Source of the DNA: Longirhabdus pacifica
Lineage (GTDB): Bacteria > Bacillota > Bacilli > Paenibacillales > DSM-105158
Length of the DNA stretch: 62,958 nt
Assembly: GCF_004115085.1 (NCBI RefSeq)
Contig: NZ_QXJP01000023.1
Location: forward strand, 1-62,958
Direction: 5' to 3'
Under the pieces are notes generated by a model that worked only from the letters and a program-made list of their open reading frames with translations, was not told the DNA's origin and searched no databases. This document shows positions 43,696 through 53,701 of this stretch, one piece after another. Numbering within the stretch: the first letter of the stretch is position 1; each line of letters begins with the position of its first letter. The position numbers were made by a program, and so were the translations under genes.

Positions 43696-45567
43696 ATGCA
43701 AGTATCACCAAATCGAATTAATGGATTTTCAGGAATGGACATTGACCAAATGGTCTCTGACATGATGAAAGCAGAGCAATTTAAATTAGATAAGTTTGGT
43801 AAGAAAAAGACACTTTTGGAATGGAAAGTAAACAAATATCGCGATATTAATACAAAAATTTTAGAGTTTGATCGTAACGTGTTAGATGGTTTGAAACTAT
43901 CAGGAACTTTTTCCTCTAAAATCTCTACCTCTTCTAATCAAAATGCGGTTTGGGCAGAGGCAACGACTAAAGCGGTAGATGGTACGTATACCCTAAAAGT
44001 GAATACACTGGCGGAAGCGGCGAATTTAGTATCCAATAAACTCAACGCATCCAATGCTTCTGGAACACCTTACAACGGACAAACCGATCTTAAAACGATG
44101 CAGCTCAATACCAGTGATACGACACTTAATATTAGCGGAGAGAAAGGCAGTGTGACGATCAACGTCAGTGAAACAGATACACTGCAATCGATTGTGAATA
44201 AAGTAAATGGCTACTCCAGTACGACAGGTGTCAGAATGAGCTATGATGAAGGTTTAGATACTATATTTGTAAACAGTACGACCACAGGTGATGATGCCAA
44301 AGTTTCACTATCTTCTGAATCGAACTTATTAGATGTACTAGGGTTTAATTCAAACGTGAAAACAGGAGAAACATTTACATCTGCTCCCTCAGGATCTAGT
44401 ACTGCCACTTTTGCATTAGATGAATTGGTTGATTCGACATTAACAAGCGAGGAAACGTTGACCATTACTTATGGTACAGAGCAAGTAGACATTAAAGTAG
44501 ATGCAAAAACGACAATCGAAGATGTACTCAATGAAATCAATAGCTCTGCTATTGGAGAGTCTGGTGTTGCAGCTTCATTAGATGCCAACGGAGACATTGC
44601 CTTTTTTAATCCTGACAACAGTGTTTCAGTACAATTTAGTGGAGACAGCAACGTATTAAATAAGTTGAATTTAACAACCACTTCAACCCCGCAAACGGTA
44701 ACGTATAACGAGGTTACTGATATGGGAGTGAATGCAGAAGTTGAATTTAACGGAGTTGTCGGAAGCTATGATTCCAACACATTTTCTATTAGCGGGATCA
44801 ACTTAAATATTAAAGAAGTGACCACATCTCCTGTCACCATTAGTGTAAATAACGATGTGGATACGGTGTATAACAACATCAAAGATTTCGTAGATCAATA
44901 CAATACCTTATTAGAAGAGTTAAACAAAGTCGTCAGTGAGCCACGGAATCGATCGTATGAGCCATTAACAAAAGAAGAAAAGGCAGAATTAAGCGAAGAA
45001 GAAATTGAAAAATGGGAAGAACAGGCACAAAGTGGATTGTTGCGCAATGACAATATGTTATCTAGTGGACTGGATAAGATGAGACTAGCTTTAGCGAATA
45101 TGTTTACGGACGCAGACCCAGATGCAATTAGCCAGCTAGCCGAAATTGGTATTGCTACAGGGGATTATTTCGAAGAAGGCAATGAATACGGAAAGCTACA
45201 CATTGATGAAGCTACATTAAAACAAGCGATAGCAGATAATCCCGATCAAGTGATGCAATTATTTACTAGCAACAACTCCGATGGTGAAATAGATAGTGCA
45301 GACGGTATAGCGCATCGCTTGGATGATATCGTAGATGAAATGATGAGTGATATAAGACAAGTTGCAGGTACAAAAGAAACAAATGTATTGGAAAACTTTA
45401 TTATTGGAGAAGACATTCAAGATTGGGAAAACAAAATAAAAGATTTTGAAGATCGTATGCAAAGAATTGAAGAAAGATACTATAGTCAATTTACAGCAAT
45501 GGAAACGTATATTGCACAAATGGACTCGCAAATATCTTATTTATTAGGTCAGATGAACGGGCAATAG
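43696..45567 (+). CDS. fliD: Filament cap protein FliD (HAP2)
   Basis: 623 aa, at the long end of the family. N-terminal domain: NGFSGMDIDQMVSDMMKAE, KKKTLLEWKVNKYRDIN. Repeated beta domains with DTLQSIVNKVN and TTIEDVLNEINSS follow; the C-terminal NNDVDTVYNNIKDFVDQYNTLL and QFTAMETYIAQMDSQ helices end the protein. It caps the filament and guides flagellin folding. Confidence 0.95.
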   Translation: MQVSPNRINGFSGMDIDQMVSDMMKAEQFKLDKFGKKKTLLEWKVNKYRDINTKILEFDRNVLDGLKLSGTFSSKISTSSNQNAVWAEATTKAVDGTYTLKVNTLAEAANLVSNKLNASNASGTPYNGQTDLKTMQLNTSDTTLNISGEKGSVTINVSETDTLQSIVNKVNGYSSTTGVRMSYDEGLDTIFVNSTTTGDDAKVSLSSESNLLDVLGFNSNVKTGETFTSAPSGSSTATFALDELVDSTLTSEETLTITYGTEQVDIKVDAKTTIEDVLNEINSSAIGESGVAASLDANGDIAFFNPDNSVSVQFSGDSNVLNKLNLTTTSTPQTVTYNEVTDMGVNAEVEFNGVVGSYDSNTFSISGINLNIKEVTTSPVTISVNNDVDTVYNNIKDFVDQYNTLLEELNKVVSEPRNRSYEPLTKEEKAELSEEEIEKWEEQAQSGLLRNDNMLSSGLDKMRLALANMFTDADPDAISQLAEIGIATGDYFEEGNEYGKLHIDEATLKQAIADNPDQVMQLFTSNNSDGEIDSADGIAHRLDDIVDEMMSDIRQVAGTKETNVLENFIIGEDIQDWENKIKDFEDRMQRIEERYYSQFTAMETYIAQMDSQISYLLGQMNGQ

Positions 45568-45617
45568 TCCGTTGTATCCTTTACTTTTTTTAAGTTTAAT
45601 ATATTAGGAGTGGTCAC

Positions 45618-46010
45618 GTGATACATTCTAACAAATACAAGCAAACTTCTATTCAAACAGCTTCTCCTGCACAGTTACTCATTATGCTATATGACGGTGC
45701 TATTCGATTTTGCAGACAGGCAATCCACGCTATTGAGCAAAATCAGATCGAAGAAGCAAACATGAACATTCAAAAAGTACAAAACATCATTCATGAATTT
45801 AGTTCTACATTAGACAAAAATGCTCCCATAGCGGAACAATTGTTACCACTTTATGAATACTTTCAAAGTAAATTAGTGGAAGCTAACATGCACAAGAAAA
45901 CAGAACCGTTGGAAGAAATACTTGAATATTTAAAGCAATTAAAAGAAACGTGGATGCAAGCTGCAATCGAAGCTAAGAAACAACCACAAACTGCAGGAAC
46001 AGGAAGCTAA
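45618..46010 (+). CDS. fliS: Flagellin export chaperone FliS
   Basis: 130 aa from GTG 45618 (TAGGAGTGG upstream). YKQTSIQTASPAQLLIMLYDGAIRFCRQA is the FliS signature in stretches. It binds flagellin in the cytoplasm. The flagellin gene itself is not in this window. Confidence 0.95.
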   Translation: MIHSNKYKQTSIQTASPAQLLIMLYDGAIRFCRQAIHAIEQNQIEEANMNIQKVQNIIHEFSSTLDKNAPIAEQLLPLYEYFQSKLVEANMHKKTEPLEEILEYLKQLKETWMQAAIEAKKQPQTAGTGS

Positions 46011-46012
46011 CG

Positions 46013-46357
46013 ATGATGACAGCAACAGAAGATCTATTGACACAATTACTTCAAACTAGTGAGAACACCTTAGCTAAATTGGATGCTATGAGTGAGGAAC
46101 AGCTGGGTTCCTATGTAGATCAGAGACAGCATATCTTTGGGCAATTACAACAACAGTCATGGGAAGCGCATCGTATGGAAGAGTATGGTGCCATCATCAA
46201 GAAAATTATGGATAATGATACACAAATTCAGCAGAAAATGAAACAAGTTCGTGATCAAGCGATGAATCAATTGAAGAAATTGAACAAATTGAAAACACAA
46301 CAGAAATACGGACAAAGTGGTGTCGTACAAAGTATGTTTTACGATGAAAAAAAGTAA
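46013..46357 (+). CDS. fliT: FliT-like flagellar chaperone
   Basis: 114 aa, all helical, beginning MMTATEDLLTQLLQTSENTLAKL; ATG 46016 is an equally good start. Similarity to FliT is weak and the assignment leans on its place right after fliS, as in B. subtilis. FliT binds FliD. Confidence 0.7.
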   Translation: MMTATEDLLTQLLQTSENTLAKLDAMSEEQLGSYVDQRQHIFGQLQQQSWEAHRMEEYGAIIKKIMDNDTQIQQKMKQVRDQAMNQLKKLNKLKTQQKYGQSGVVQSMFYDEKK

Positions 46358-46433
46358 TGACATGCATTGCAACAACAATGTCATAACGTGACAAGATAAC
46401 ATATTTTCCGATGTATTGGAGGAAAATGATACA

Positions 46434-46465
46434 AAAAAGATCTTCTATAATAGAAGATCTTTTTG
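46434..46465 (+). terminator. Intrinsic terminator after fliT
   Basis: AAAAAGATCTTCTA and TAGAAGATCTTTTT form a perfect stem with a tiny TAA loop; symmetric A and T runs mean it could also stop transcription from the other side. Confidence 0.9.
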
Positions 46466-46497
46466 TTTACAAGCAAAACACTTCATACCCACAGAAA

Positions 46498-46718
46498 TGT
46501 GGACAATACCATATATCCGTGGAAAAGTTGTTAACAAACTATCGTTCACTATTGTGGATAGTGTGGATAAAAGTGTGAATAACAATGAAAATAAGCTTTC
46601 ATAATAGGGAATAATGTCGATAATACAATTTTCAGTTAACTACATGTATAGCAGGATTAGACGTTTTTTACCACAGTCATCAACATGAGTTGTGGATAAC
46701 TTTTTGGAATGTGATAAA
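46498..46718 (+). promoter_or_regulatory. Cluster of DnaA boxes, all in one orientation
   Basis: On the minus strand the consensus TTATNCACA is matched exactly at 46562-46570, 46574-46582 and 46691-46699 (seen as TGTGGATAA, TGTGAATAA, TGTGGATAA on the plus strand). One-mismatch copies lie at 46498-46506 (TGTGGACAA) and 46553-46561 (TGTGGATAG), and a degenerate one near 46710. The DNA is AT-rich and gene-free. No dnaA, dnaN or gidA is nearby, so this looks like a non-origin DnaA-box cluster. Confidence 0.65.
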
Positions 46719-46831
46719 AAAGAAAATTAAATTGATGACGGTAATGCATAAATGACATTCATTTACATATAATATATAAAACTGTGGCAACAAAAACTGG
46801 TAACATAAGGTGATGTGCATAAGAAAATCAA

Positions 46832-46860
46832 TTGACATTACCTAGAACCGATGCTATAGT
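46832..46860 (+). promoter_or_regulatory. Sigma-A promoter of the cold-shock gene
   Basis: TTGACA (46832-46837), 17 bases, TATAGT (46855-46860). A near-consensus promoter; the 5' UTR is about 43 bases, short for a cold-shock gene. Confidence 0.85.
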
Positions 46861-46909
46861 CAAAGAGTGAGTTTTAACTCGCAAGATGAAAATGAAGGGA
46901 ATGTTTTAT

Positions 46910-47107
46910 ATGCAAGGAACAGTAAAATGGTTTAACGCTGAAAAAGGTTATGGATTTATTGCAACTGAAGATGGTGGAGACGTATTCGTTCACTTTTCAG
47001 CTATCAACTCTGATGGTTACAAAACATTAGAAGAAGGTCAAAACGTAGAATTCGAAATCGTCGAAGGTGCTCGTGGACCTCAAGCTGCTAACGTTTCAAA
47101 ATTATAA
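46910..47107 (+). CDS. csp: Cold-shock protein (CspA family)
   Basis: 65 aa from ATG 46910 (AAGGGA nine bases upstream; ATG 46886 would add eight residues). [15 protein letters not shown] and DVFVHFSAI are the RNP1 and RNP2 motifs of the single OB-fold. It binds single-stranded RNA and DNA and acts as an RNA chaperone. Confidence 0.96.
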   Translation: MQGTVKWFNAEKGYGFIATEDGGDVFVHFSAINSDGYKTLEEGQNVEFEIVEGARGPQAANVSKL

Positions 47108-47190
47108 TCGCTGAGTGGCGAATAAAGCCCTATTCATATAGATGGTTTTTTTGTCATTAAAAGATTGGTTGTTATATCGTAGCTAAATTG

Positions 47191-47216
47191 ACCCTGGTAT
47201 TATACCAGGGTTTTTT
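47191..47216 (+). terminator. Intrinsic terminator before secA
   Basis: ACCCTGGT and ACCAGGGT form an 8-bp stem with an ATTAT-type loop, followed by six T. It closes the csp transcript. Confidence 0.85.
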
Positions 47217-47370
47217 GCGTACATTTCCTTGGTTGCTTGAACACCATGAAACTGATAAAATTTATATATAAGTGGAATGAACTTGTTCAGCCAACTTATT
47301 ATATAACTTCAACATAAAAGCTATGGATAACTTGCTATGGTGGATTCGATGGAAAGGGGTATACCCAAAT

Positions 47371-49881
47371 ATGTTAGGACTTATAAAAAAAGTAATTGGG
47401 GATGCGAATGAGCGTGAACTCAAACGCATTATGAAAACTGTCACAAAAATTAATGAGATGGAACCACAATTTGAAGCCTTATCTGATGAGGAATTGAAAG
47501 CTAAAACACCACAGTTCAAAGAACGTGTACAAAACGGAGAAACTTTAGATGATATCCTTCCTGAGGCGTTTGCAACCGTGAGGGAAGCTTCTAAACGTAC
47601 GTTAGGCATGCGTCATTTTGATGTGCAATTAATTGGTGGAATGGTGCTGCATGAAGGCCAAATTGCGGAGATGAGAACAGGGGAAGGGAAGACGCTCGTA
47701 GGAACATTACCTGCATATTTAAATGCATTGAGTGGCAAAGGCGTTCATGTCATTACGGTCAATGATTATCTTTCCTCCACGCAGAGCGAGCAAATGGCTA
47801 ACATATATAACTTTTTAGGATTAACCGTTGGATTAAACTTAAACAGTTTATCCCACGAACAAAAACAAGAAGCTTATGCAGCAGATATTACGTATGGAAC
47901 AAACAATGAATTCGGCTTTGACTACTTAAGAGATAATATGGTGCTGTATAAAGAGAAGATGGTACAACGTCCACTTAACTTTGCCATTATCGATGAGGTA
48001 GATTCCATTCTCATTGATGAGGCGAGAACACCGCTTATTATTTCAGGACAAGCCGAAAAATCGACACAATTGTATATTGCCGCCGACCGCTTTGTTAAAG
48101 GCTTACAAGCAGACGAACATTATACAACGGATGAAAAAATGAAAAATGTCAACTTAACGGAGGATGGAGTCGAAAAAGCAGAATCCGCATTCGGTATAGA
48201 CAATTTATTTGATCATCAGCATGTTGCGCTCAATCATCATATTTCACAAGCATTAAAAGCACATGTGATCATGCAACATGACGTAGATTATGTCGTACAA
48301 GATGGGCAAGTCGTGATCGTAGATGAATTTACTGGACGTATGATGACGGGTCGCCGTTATAGCGATGGTTTACATCAAGCAATTGAAGCGAAAGAGCAAA
48401 TTCAAATTCAAAACGAAAGCATGACACTGGCAACGATTACGTTCCAAAACTATTTCCGTATGTATCAAAAATTATCAGGCATGACAGGTACAGCGAAAAC
48501 AGAAGAGGAAGAGTTTTCAAAAATTTATGGATTGCATGTCATCGTTATTCCAACGAACCGCCCGATGGTTCGTAAAGATATGCCAGATCTGATCTATAAA
48601 AATGAAATGAGTAAATATAGATTAGCAGTAGAAGAAATTGCAAACAGACATCAAACAAAACAGCCTGTGCTAATCGGAACGACATCAATCGAACGTTCAG
48701 AGCTTATTTCTTCCATGTTAACTAAAAAAGGCGTGCGTCACAGCGTTCTTAACGCGAAAAAGCATGCAGAAGAAGCAGAAATTGTCGCCAAAGCAGGTCA
48801 AGCTGGTGCCGTAACGATTGCAACGAACATGGCTGGAAGGGGTACGGATATCGTACTTGGAGAAGGCGTAGCAGAGTTAGGTGGTTTGCATATCATTGGT
48901 ACAGAGCGTCATGAAAGTAGACGTATCGATAATCAGCTTAGAGGACGTGCAGGACGTCAAGGTGACCCAGGATCTACCCAATTTTATCTTTCATTAGAAG
49001 ACGACGTGATGCGTCGATTTGGTTCCGACAACATGCGAGGCATGTTTGACAAATTAGGATTCCAAGAAGATGAGCCGATCCAAAGTAAATTAGTAACAAA
49101 AGCGATCGAATCCGCACAAAAACGAGTAGAAGGCAGTAACTTTGATGTGCGTAAAGTTGTACTCCAGTATGATGACGTCATGAATCAACAACGTAAAATT
49201 ATTTACAAACAGCGTAGTGAAGTCATTGAATCGGATAACGTAAAAGAAATCGTTTGGACGATGGTTACAGCTGTTGTTGAACAAGTCGTGAATGCGCATT
49301 GCTCAAATGATGTTATTCCTGAGGAATGGGATCTTGGTGCTGTGGTTGAATACGCCAATGCCACGCTACTGAATGAGGAGTATGCCATAACGGAGAAAGA
49401 TCTTAAAGGCAAAGAAATACAAGAAATGATTGAAATGCTGACGGAGCGAACAGAGGAACTCTATGCGAAAAGAGAACAAGAAATAGGAGAACAAGTAATG
49501 CGGGAGTTTGAAAAAGTTATTACACTCCGCGCAGTAGACAGTAAGTGGATGGATCATATCGATGCCATGGACCAACTTCGTCAAGGTATTCATTTAAGAG
49601 CATACGGAGGCACAGATCCACTGAGAGAATACCAATTTGAAGGCTTCCAAATGTTTGAGGACATGATCGCTAGCATTCAAGAAGAAGTAACAAAGTATGC
49701 GATGAAAGCACATGTAGAAAGAAATGTTGAACGTAAAGAAGTTGCCAAAGGTCAGGCTGTTGATCCGAAACAAGATAGTAAAAAAGCAAAAAAACCGATG
49801 CGTCGTGAACAAAAAGTAGGAAGAAATGAACCTTGTCCATGTGGCAGCGGCAAAAAATACAAACAATGCCATGGTAAATAA
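47371..49881 (+). CDS. secA: Preprotein translocase ATPase SecA
   Basis: 836 aa from ATG 47371, matching the usual MLGxxKK start; the frame opens at 47323 but lacks a site there. Motifs: [20 protein letters not shown] (Walker A), the DEAD-like [37 protein letters not shown], and the C-terminal zinc-binding [14 protein letters not shown] that contacts SecB or ribosomes. It drives Sec-dependent export. A single-stop gap leads to prfB. Confidence 0.98.
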   Translation: MLGLIKKVIGDANERELKRIMKTVTKINEMEPQFEALSDEELKAKTPQFKERVQNGETLDDILPEAFATVREASKRTLGMRHFDVQLIGGMVLHEGQIAEMRTGEGKTLVGTLPAYLNALSGKGVHVITVNDYLSSTQSEQMANIYNFLGLTVGLNLNSLSHEQKQEAYAADITYGTNNEFGFDYLRDNMVLYKEKMVQRPLNFAIIDEVDSILIDEARTPLIISGQAEKSTQLYIAADRFVKGLQADEHYTTDEKMKNVNLTEDGVEKAESAFGIDNLFDHQHVALNHHISQALKAHVIMQHDVDYVVQDGQVVIVDEFTGRMMTGRRYSDGLHQAIEAKEQIQIQNESMTLATITFQNYFRMYQKLSGMTGTAKTEEEEFSKIYGLHVIVIPTNRPMVRKDMPDLIYKNEMSKYRLAVEEIANRHQTKQPVLIGTTSIERSELISSMLTKKGVRHSVLNAKKHAEEAEIVAKAGQAGAVTIATNMAGRGTDIVLGEGVAELGGLHIIGTERHESRRIDNQLRGRAGRQGDPGSTQFYLSLEDDVMRRFGSDNMRGMFDKLGFQEDEPIQSKLVTKAIESAQKRVEGSNFDVRKVVLQYDDVMNQQRKIIYKQRSEVIESDNVKEIVWTMVTAVVEQVVNAHCSNDVIPEEWDLGAVVEYANATLLNEEYAITEKDLKGKEIQEMIEMLTERTEELYAKREQEIGEQVMREFEKVITLRAVDSKWMDHIDAMDQLRQGIHLRAYGGTDPLREYQFEGFQMFEDMIASIQEEVTKYAMKAHVERNVERKEVAKGQAVDPKQDSKKAKKPMRREQKVGRNEPCPCGSGKKYKQCHGK

Positions 49882-49926
49882 GTGGATGATTCACATGCAT
49901 TTTGACTCATAATAGAGGTGAACACA

Positions 49927-51028
49927 TTGATAGATATCATTGAATTAAAGCAAGAACTGAAGGAAATGGCCAAGCGAATTACCCAACTTAGGGGGTCTCT
50001 TTGACTTAGATCAAAAAATAGCTGACATAGCACAGTTAGAAGAGAAGATGAGCGCGGCTAACTTCTGGGACGATAATGAGCAAGCGCAGCAAACGATAGC
50101 AGAAGTCAACGGCTTGAAATCGATCGTAGATGAAACAAACAAACTAAACGATGAATACGAAGAGTTGCAAATGATGTTGGAACTGGCAGAAGAAGAAAAT
50201 GACGAATCGTTGTTGAAAGAACTACAAGCTGGTTTATCTCCATTTGTAAAACATGTAGAAAAATTTGAGCTCGAATTGTTGTTAAGTGAGCCATATGACA
50301 AAAATAACGCCTTCTTAGAATTACATCCAGGAGCAGGTGGAACAGAATCACAAGACTGGGCGGAAATGCTGCTTCGCATGTACCGCCGATGGGCGGAAAA
50401 GCGCTCGTTTAAAGTGGAAGTGATCGATTACTTACCTGGAGATGAAGCAGGGGTTAAAAGTGTAACCCTACTTATTAAAGGGTATAATGCTTACGGTTAC
50501 TTAAAAACGGAAAAAGGTGTGCATCGTCTCGTGCGCATATCCCCGTTTGACTCCTCTGGTCGTCGTCATACGTCTTTCGTATCTTGTGACGTCGTACCGG
50601 AGATTGAAGATGATGTGGACATCGAAATTCGCACAGAGGATATTAAAGTGGATACGTACCGTGCTAGTGGAGCAGGTGGTCAGCATATTAATACGACGGA
50701 CTCCGCAGTGCGCATTACCCATATTCCAACTAAAATTGTGGTCACCTGTCAAACAGAACGATCTCAAATTAAAAACCGTGAAAGAGCGATGAAAGTACTT
50801 CGTGCCAAACTTTATGAGAAGAAAATAGAAGAACAGCAAAAAGAATTGGCAGACATCCGTGGAGAGCAGCAAGAAATTGGATGGGGCAGTCAAATTAGAT
50901 CTTACGTTTTTCATCCGTATAGTATGGTGAAAGATCATCGTACGAACGTGGAGATAGGTAACGTCGATGCGGTCATGGATGGTGGAATAGATGCTTTCAT
51001 CGATGCTTATTTACGTAAAATGATATAG
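49927..51028 (+). CDS. prfB: Peptide chain release factor 2, +1 programmed frameshift
   Basis: 366 aa when 49927-50001 is joined to 50003-51028. The 25-codon first frame starts at TTG 49927 (GAGGTG upstream) and ends in CTT-TGA (stop 50002-50004), preceded by the internal SD-like AGGGGG at 49990-49995: the classical autoregulatory site, where scarce RF2 favours slipping to GAC. The main frame has [13 protein letters not shown] (stop-codon recognition SPF) and [15 protein letters not shown] (GGQ, peptidyl hydrolysis). An annotation beginning at ATG 50048 would truncate the protein. Confidence 0.97.
49990..50005 (+). promoter_or_regulatory. prfB recoding site
   Basis: AGGGGG, a 3-base spacer TCT, then CTTTGAC: SD-like stimulator, slippery CUU and in-frame UGA with following C, exactly the conserved layout. 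Confidence 0.95.
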
Positions 51029-51052
51029 TGTGGCAATACCTAAATGACAATA

Positions 51053-51101
51053 GAGAGGACAGGGTGTAGCGTGTGCTTCCTTCCTCTCCTTCTTTTCTTT
51101 T
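51053..51101 (+). terminator. Probable terminator after prfB
   Basis: GAGAGGA (51053-51059) pairs with TCCTCTC (51082-51088), followed by a pyrimidine-rich CTTCTTTTCTTTT. Confidence 0.6.
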
Positions 51102-51172
51102 AGCATTGAAAAATGTGTAACGTAAAAGGATGGGAAAGAGAGTTAGTTTGTGCAGGCAATACATAATATGGC

Positions 51173-52054
51173 ATGATAGCGAAAACATTAGCGCGAAAAA
51201 AAGCATTAATTCCCTATAATAGCCGAGGGTATATTTTATTTGAATACATATTATTAATCTTAGGTTCCCTTCTTATTGCACTAAGTTTTAATTGGTTTCT
51301 AGCTCCGAATGGCATTGCTTCTGGTGGTGTTACAGGTTTATCCATCGTGTTAGAAGGAATAACAGGAATTAGGCCAGCTATTACACAGTGGGTTTTAAAC
51401 ATCATTCTTTTCCTCGGTGGATTAAGTGTACTTGGGGGACAATTTGGGCTTAAAACATTAGTTGGCTCCATCGTATTACCTTTTTTCATCTTAATGACCA
51501 GCGGACTGGAACCGATAACGAATGAAGACTTGTTAGCTGCGATATACGGTGGTATTGGTATTGGGCTAGGTCTTGGTATCGTCTTCCGTGGGCGTGGCTC
51601 TACTGGGGGACTAGATTTAGCCGCTCAAATTATACACAGATATACGGGCCTCAGTCTTGGAATGGCCATTGCGATGATGGATGGCATGGTCATACTGAGT
51701 GCTGGACTCGTATTTTCTTGGGAACAAGCGTTGTATGCATTAGTAGGTTTATTCGTCACGAGTAAAACGATTGACATTGTGCAAGCGGGTCTTGCTTTCT
51801 CGAAAGTGGCGTTTATTATTTCGGAGCAGACAGACGCTATTAAAGACAACGTACTAAGAGATCTCGATCGTGGTTTAACACGACTCGTTGGATATGGTGG
51901 CTATACAGGCAAGTCGAGGGATGTACTCATGGTCGTCGTCTCTCCAACCGAAGTGAGTAAACTAAAGGCCATCGTGAAGATGGTAGATCAGAACGCCTTT
52001 ATCATTTTGAGCAATACAACCGAGGTATTAGGTGAAGGGTTTAAAAAAGATTAG
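51173..52054 (+). CDS. YitT-family membrane protein (DUF161 plus DUF2179)
   Basis: 293 aa. Five or six hydrophobic helices with GIASGGVTGLSIVLEGITG and GRGSTGGLDLAAQI, then a C-terminal soluble DUF2179 domain (RGLTRLVGYGGYTGKSRDVLMVVV, in stretches). Family function is poorly defined. The start ATG 51173 has no good ribosome binding site, so it may be further in. It stands alone between the prfB terminator and the arginine operon. Confidence 0.88.
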   Translation: MIAKTLARKKALIPYNSRGYILFEYILLILGSLLIALSFNWFLAPNGIASGGVTGLSIVLEGITGIRPAITQWVLNIILFLGGLSVLGGQFGLKTLVGSIVLPFFILMTSGLEPITNEDLLAAIYGGIGIGLGLGIVFRGRGSTGGLDLAAQIIHRYTGLSLGMAIAMMDGMVILSAGLVFSWEQALYALVGLFVTSKTIDIVQAGLAFSKVAFIISEQTDAIKDNVLRDLDRGLTRLVGYGGYTGKSRDVLMVVVSPTEVSKLKAIVKMVDQNAFIILSNTTEVLGEGFKKD

Positions 52055-52120
52055 CACCATGCAAATGATAAATCATATCACGTTGCTGAAAGATCACTAA
52101 CCATTTTTTTATCTATGTGA

Positions 52121-52276
52121 TATAATGGCATTAACAAGGATACACTATTAAAAAAACCACAAGTGCTGCTAACACTTGTGGCTAAGCAACAATAGATGCC
52201 TTAAAGGGCAACGACTCATACGTTCTAAGAAGTAGACTGCCTAGTTGGCCAAAACCGAGGACAGTCTACTTTTTTG
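52121..52276 (+). ncRNA. Candidate small RNA with two terminator-like hairpins on opposite strands
   Basis: An extended -10 box (TG-A-TATAAT, 52118-52126) precedes a ~140-base segment with no gene. Hairpin 1, CCACAAGTG (52157-52165) / CACTTGTGG (52173-52181), has seven A before it, so on the minus strand it is a terminator. Hairpin 2, AAGTAGACTG (52230-52239) / CAGTCTACTT (52262-52271) plus TTTT, terminates the plus strand. This arrangement resembles the 3' part of type I toxin mRNAs facing an antisense RNA, but no toxin frame is visible. Confidence 0.5.
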
Positions 52277-52511
52277 TAGAAAATTCGATGATTAATAAAA
52301 AAAAGAAAAGTGAGCCGCTGCCCTCGTGAGCCGTTCTATTGTATGCTTATCCATATGATAGCATTATATTTCTTCTACATATAGCATTTCTCTTTTTCAT
52401 ATGACACTGAAATCCACGCACCTATCACTTCTCTACACACCACCTGTAACCATATACATAGCCTATATAGTTAAGGCAAAAGTGCATTTTCAATAAACAT
52501 AAAAAATAGTA
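52277..52511 (+). other. Noncoding region before the arginine promoter
   Basis: AT-rich. GTGAGCCG occurs twice in direct repeat (52310-52317, 52326-52333). A minus-strand 19-residue frame there lacks a ribosome binding site and is not called. Confidence 0.35.
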
Positions 52512-52546
52512 TTGAATTAATATTCATATATATGTATAATGATACG
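52512..52546 (+). promoter_or_regulatory. Arginine operon promoter with two overlapping ARG boxes
   Basis: TTGAAT (52512-52517), 17 bases, TATAAT (52535-52540). TGAATTAATATTCA (52513-52526) is a perfect core of the ArgR/AhrC box and covers the -35; TGTATAATGATACG (52533-52546) is a one-mismatch second box over the -10, 20 bases away and so on the same helix face. Repression by arginine-bound ArgR is expected. Confidence 0.85.
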
Positions 52547-52578
52547 TATTCATTATTATTTATTATGGAGGGATGAGG

Positions 52579-53637
52579 ATGCAGCCTAAAATCAAAGCCG
52601 CTGTTATCGGTTCCACGGGCTATGGCGGAGTGGAGCTTATTCGTCTCTTACTTCAACATCCAAATATACAATTACATGCTGTCATTTCTACTTCTAGTAT
52701 GGGGGAGAGTATAGCGGAAAGCTACCCTCATTTGTTACAAATAGCAGAAATGGAGCTTGATGATCTTCAAATAGAAACATTAGTAGAGCAAGTAGATATC
52801 ATCTTTACTGCTACGCCTTCAGGCGTGAGCGGCAAGCTGGCTAAGCAGCTACTTGAAGCGGATGGCAAAGCGAAAATCATTGATCTTTCTGGTGATTTGC
52901 GCCTACAAACTCCATCTTTATATGAGCAATGGTACGGTCATGAATCGGTGGATATAACCACGTTAAAACGAGCAGTATACGGTCTGTCTGAACTATTTGA
53001 AAAACAAATTCAAGGGGCAACGTGTATCGCTAATCCTGGTTGTTATCCGACAGCGTCCAGTCTAGCACTGGCACCATTATTAAGTGAAAAATTAATTGAA
53101 CCACAATCTATTATTATAGATGCTAAATCTGGTATTTCGGGTGCAGGACGAAAACCAAATACGACCATACATTACGCAGAAATAAACGAAAACATTAAAC
53201 CTTACAAATTAAATCAACATCAGCACATACCAGAAATAGAACAAACACTTAGTCAAATTGCCGGGGAAGATATCACGATTACCTTTACGACTCATCTTGT
53301 TCCGATGACTAGAGGTATTTGCAGCACGATATACGCGCAATTATGTGAAAATATAGAAGAAGCACAATTAATAGAAATGTATAAAGCATATTATGCAGGG
53401 AGAAAGTTCATCCGAATAAAACCGCTAGGTAGTATACCTTCATCCAAAGAAGTATGGGGTTCAAATTATTGCGATATCGGATTTTCCGTCGATAAGCGAA
53501 CAGGTAGGATCACCATCGTAGCTGTCATTGACAATCTTGTTAAAGGTGCTGCCGGGCAAGCAATACAAAATGCAAATATTATGATGGGATGGAAAGAAAC
53601 ATTAGGACTAGACGTCTTTACTCCCATCTATCCGTAA
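52579..53637 (+). CDS. argC: N-acetyl-gamma-glutamyl-phosphate reductase
   Basis: 352 aa from ATG 52579, six bases after GGAGGG; ATG 52573 abuts that site. AAVIGSTGYGGVELIRLL binds NADP, NPGCYPTAS holds the catalytic Cys, and SGISGAGRKP and HQHIPEIEQ are family motifs. Third step of ornithine synthesis. Confidence 0.96.
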   Translation: MQPKIKAAVIGSTGYGGVELIRLLLQHPNIQLHAVISTSSMGESIAESYPHLLQIAEMELDDLQIETLVEQVDIIFTATPSGVSGKLAKQLLEADGKAKIIDLSGDLRLQTPSLYEQWYGHESVDITTLKRAVYGLSELFEKQIQGATCIANPGCYPTASSLALAPLLSEKLIEPQSIIIDAKSGISGAGRKPNTTIHYAEINENIKPYKLNQHQHIPEIEQTLSQIAGEDITITFTTHLVPMTRGICSTIYAQLCENIEEAQLIEMYKAYYAGRKFIRIKPLGSIPSSKEVWGSNYCDIGFSVDKRTGRITIVAVIDNLVKGAAGQAIQNANIMMGWKETLGLDVFTPIYP

Positions 53638-53701
53638 ATCCATAGTAAAAAGATAAAAAAGCAAGCAACAACATGGAGAGAAAGGTAATTAGGTGATAAA
53701 G

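Noticed and set aside
46416..46604. 62-residue open frame between fliT and csp
   Set aside because: Starts in the terminator and reads through the DnaA boxes; no supporting features.
46498..46718. Chromosomal origin oriC
   Set aside because: No dnaA, dnaN, recF or gyr genes nearby; the neighbours are flagellar, csp and secA.
50048..51028. Short prfB starting at ATG 50048
   Set aside because: The upstream 25-codon frame with SD-like AGGGGG and CTTTGAC shows the frameshifted full-length gene.
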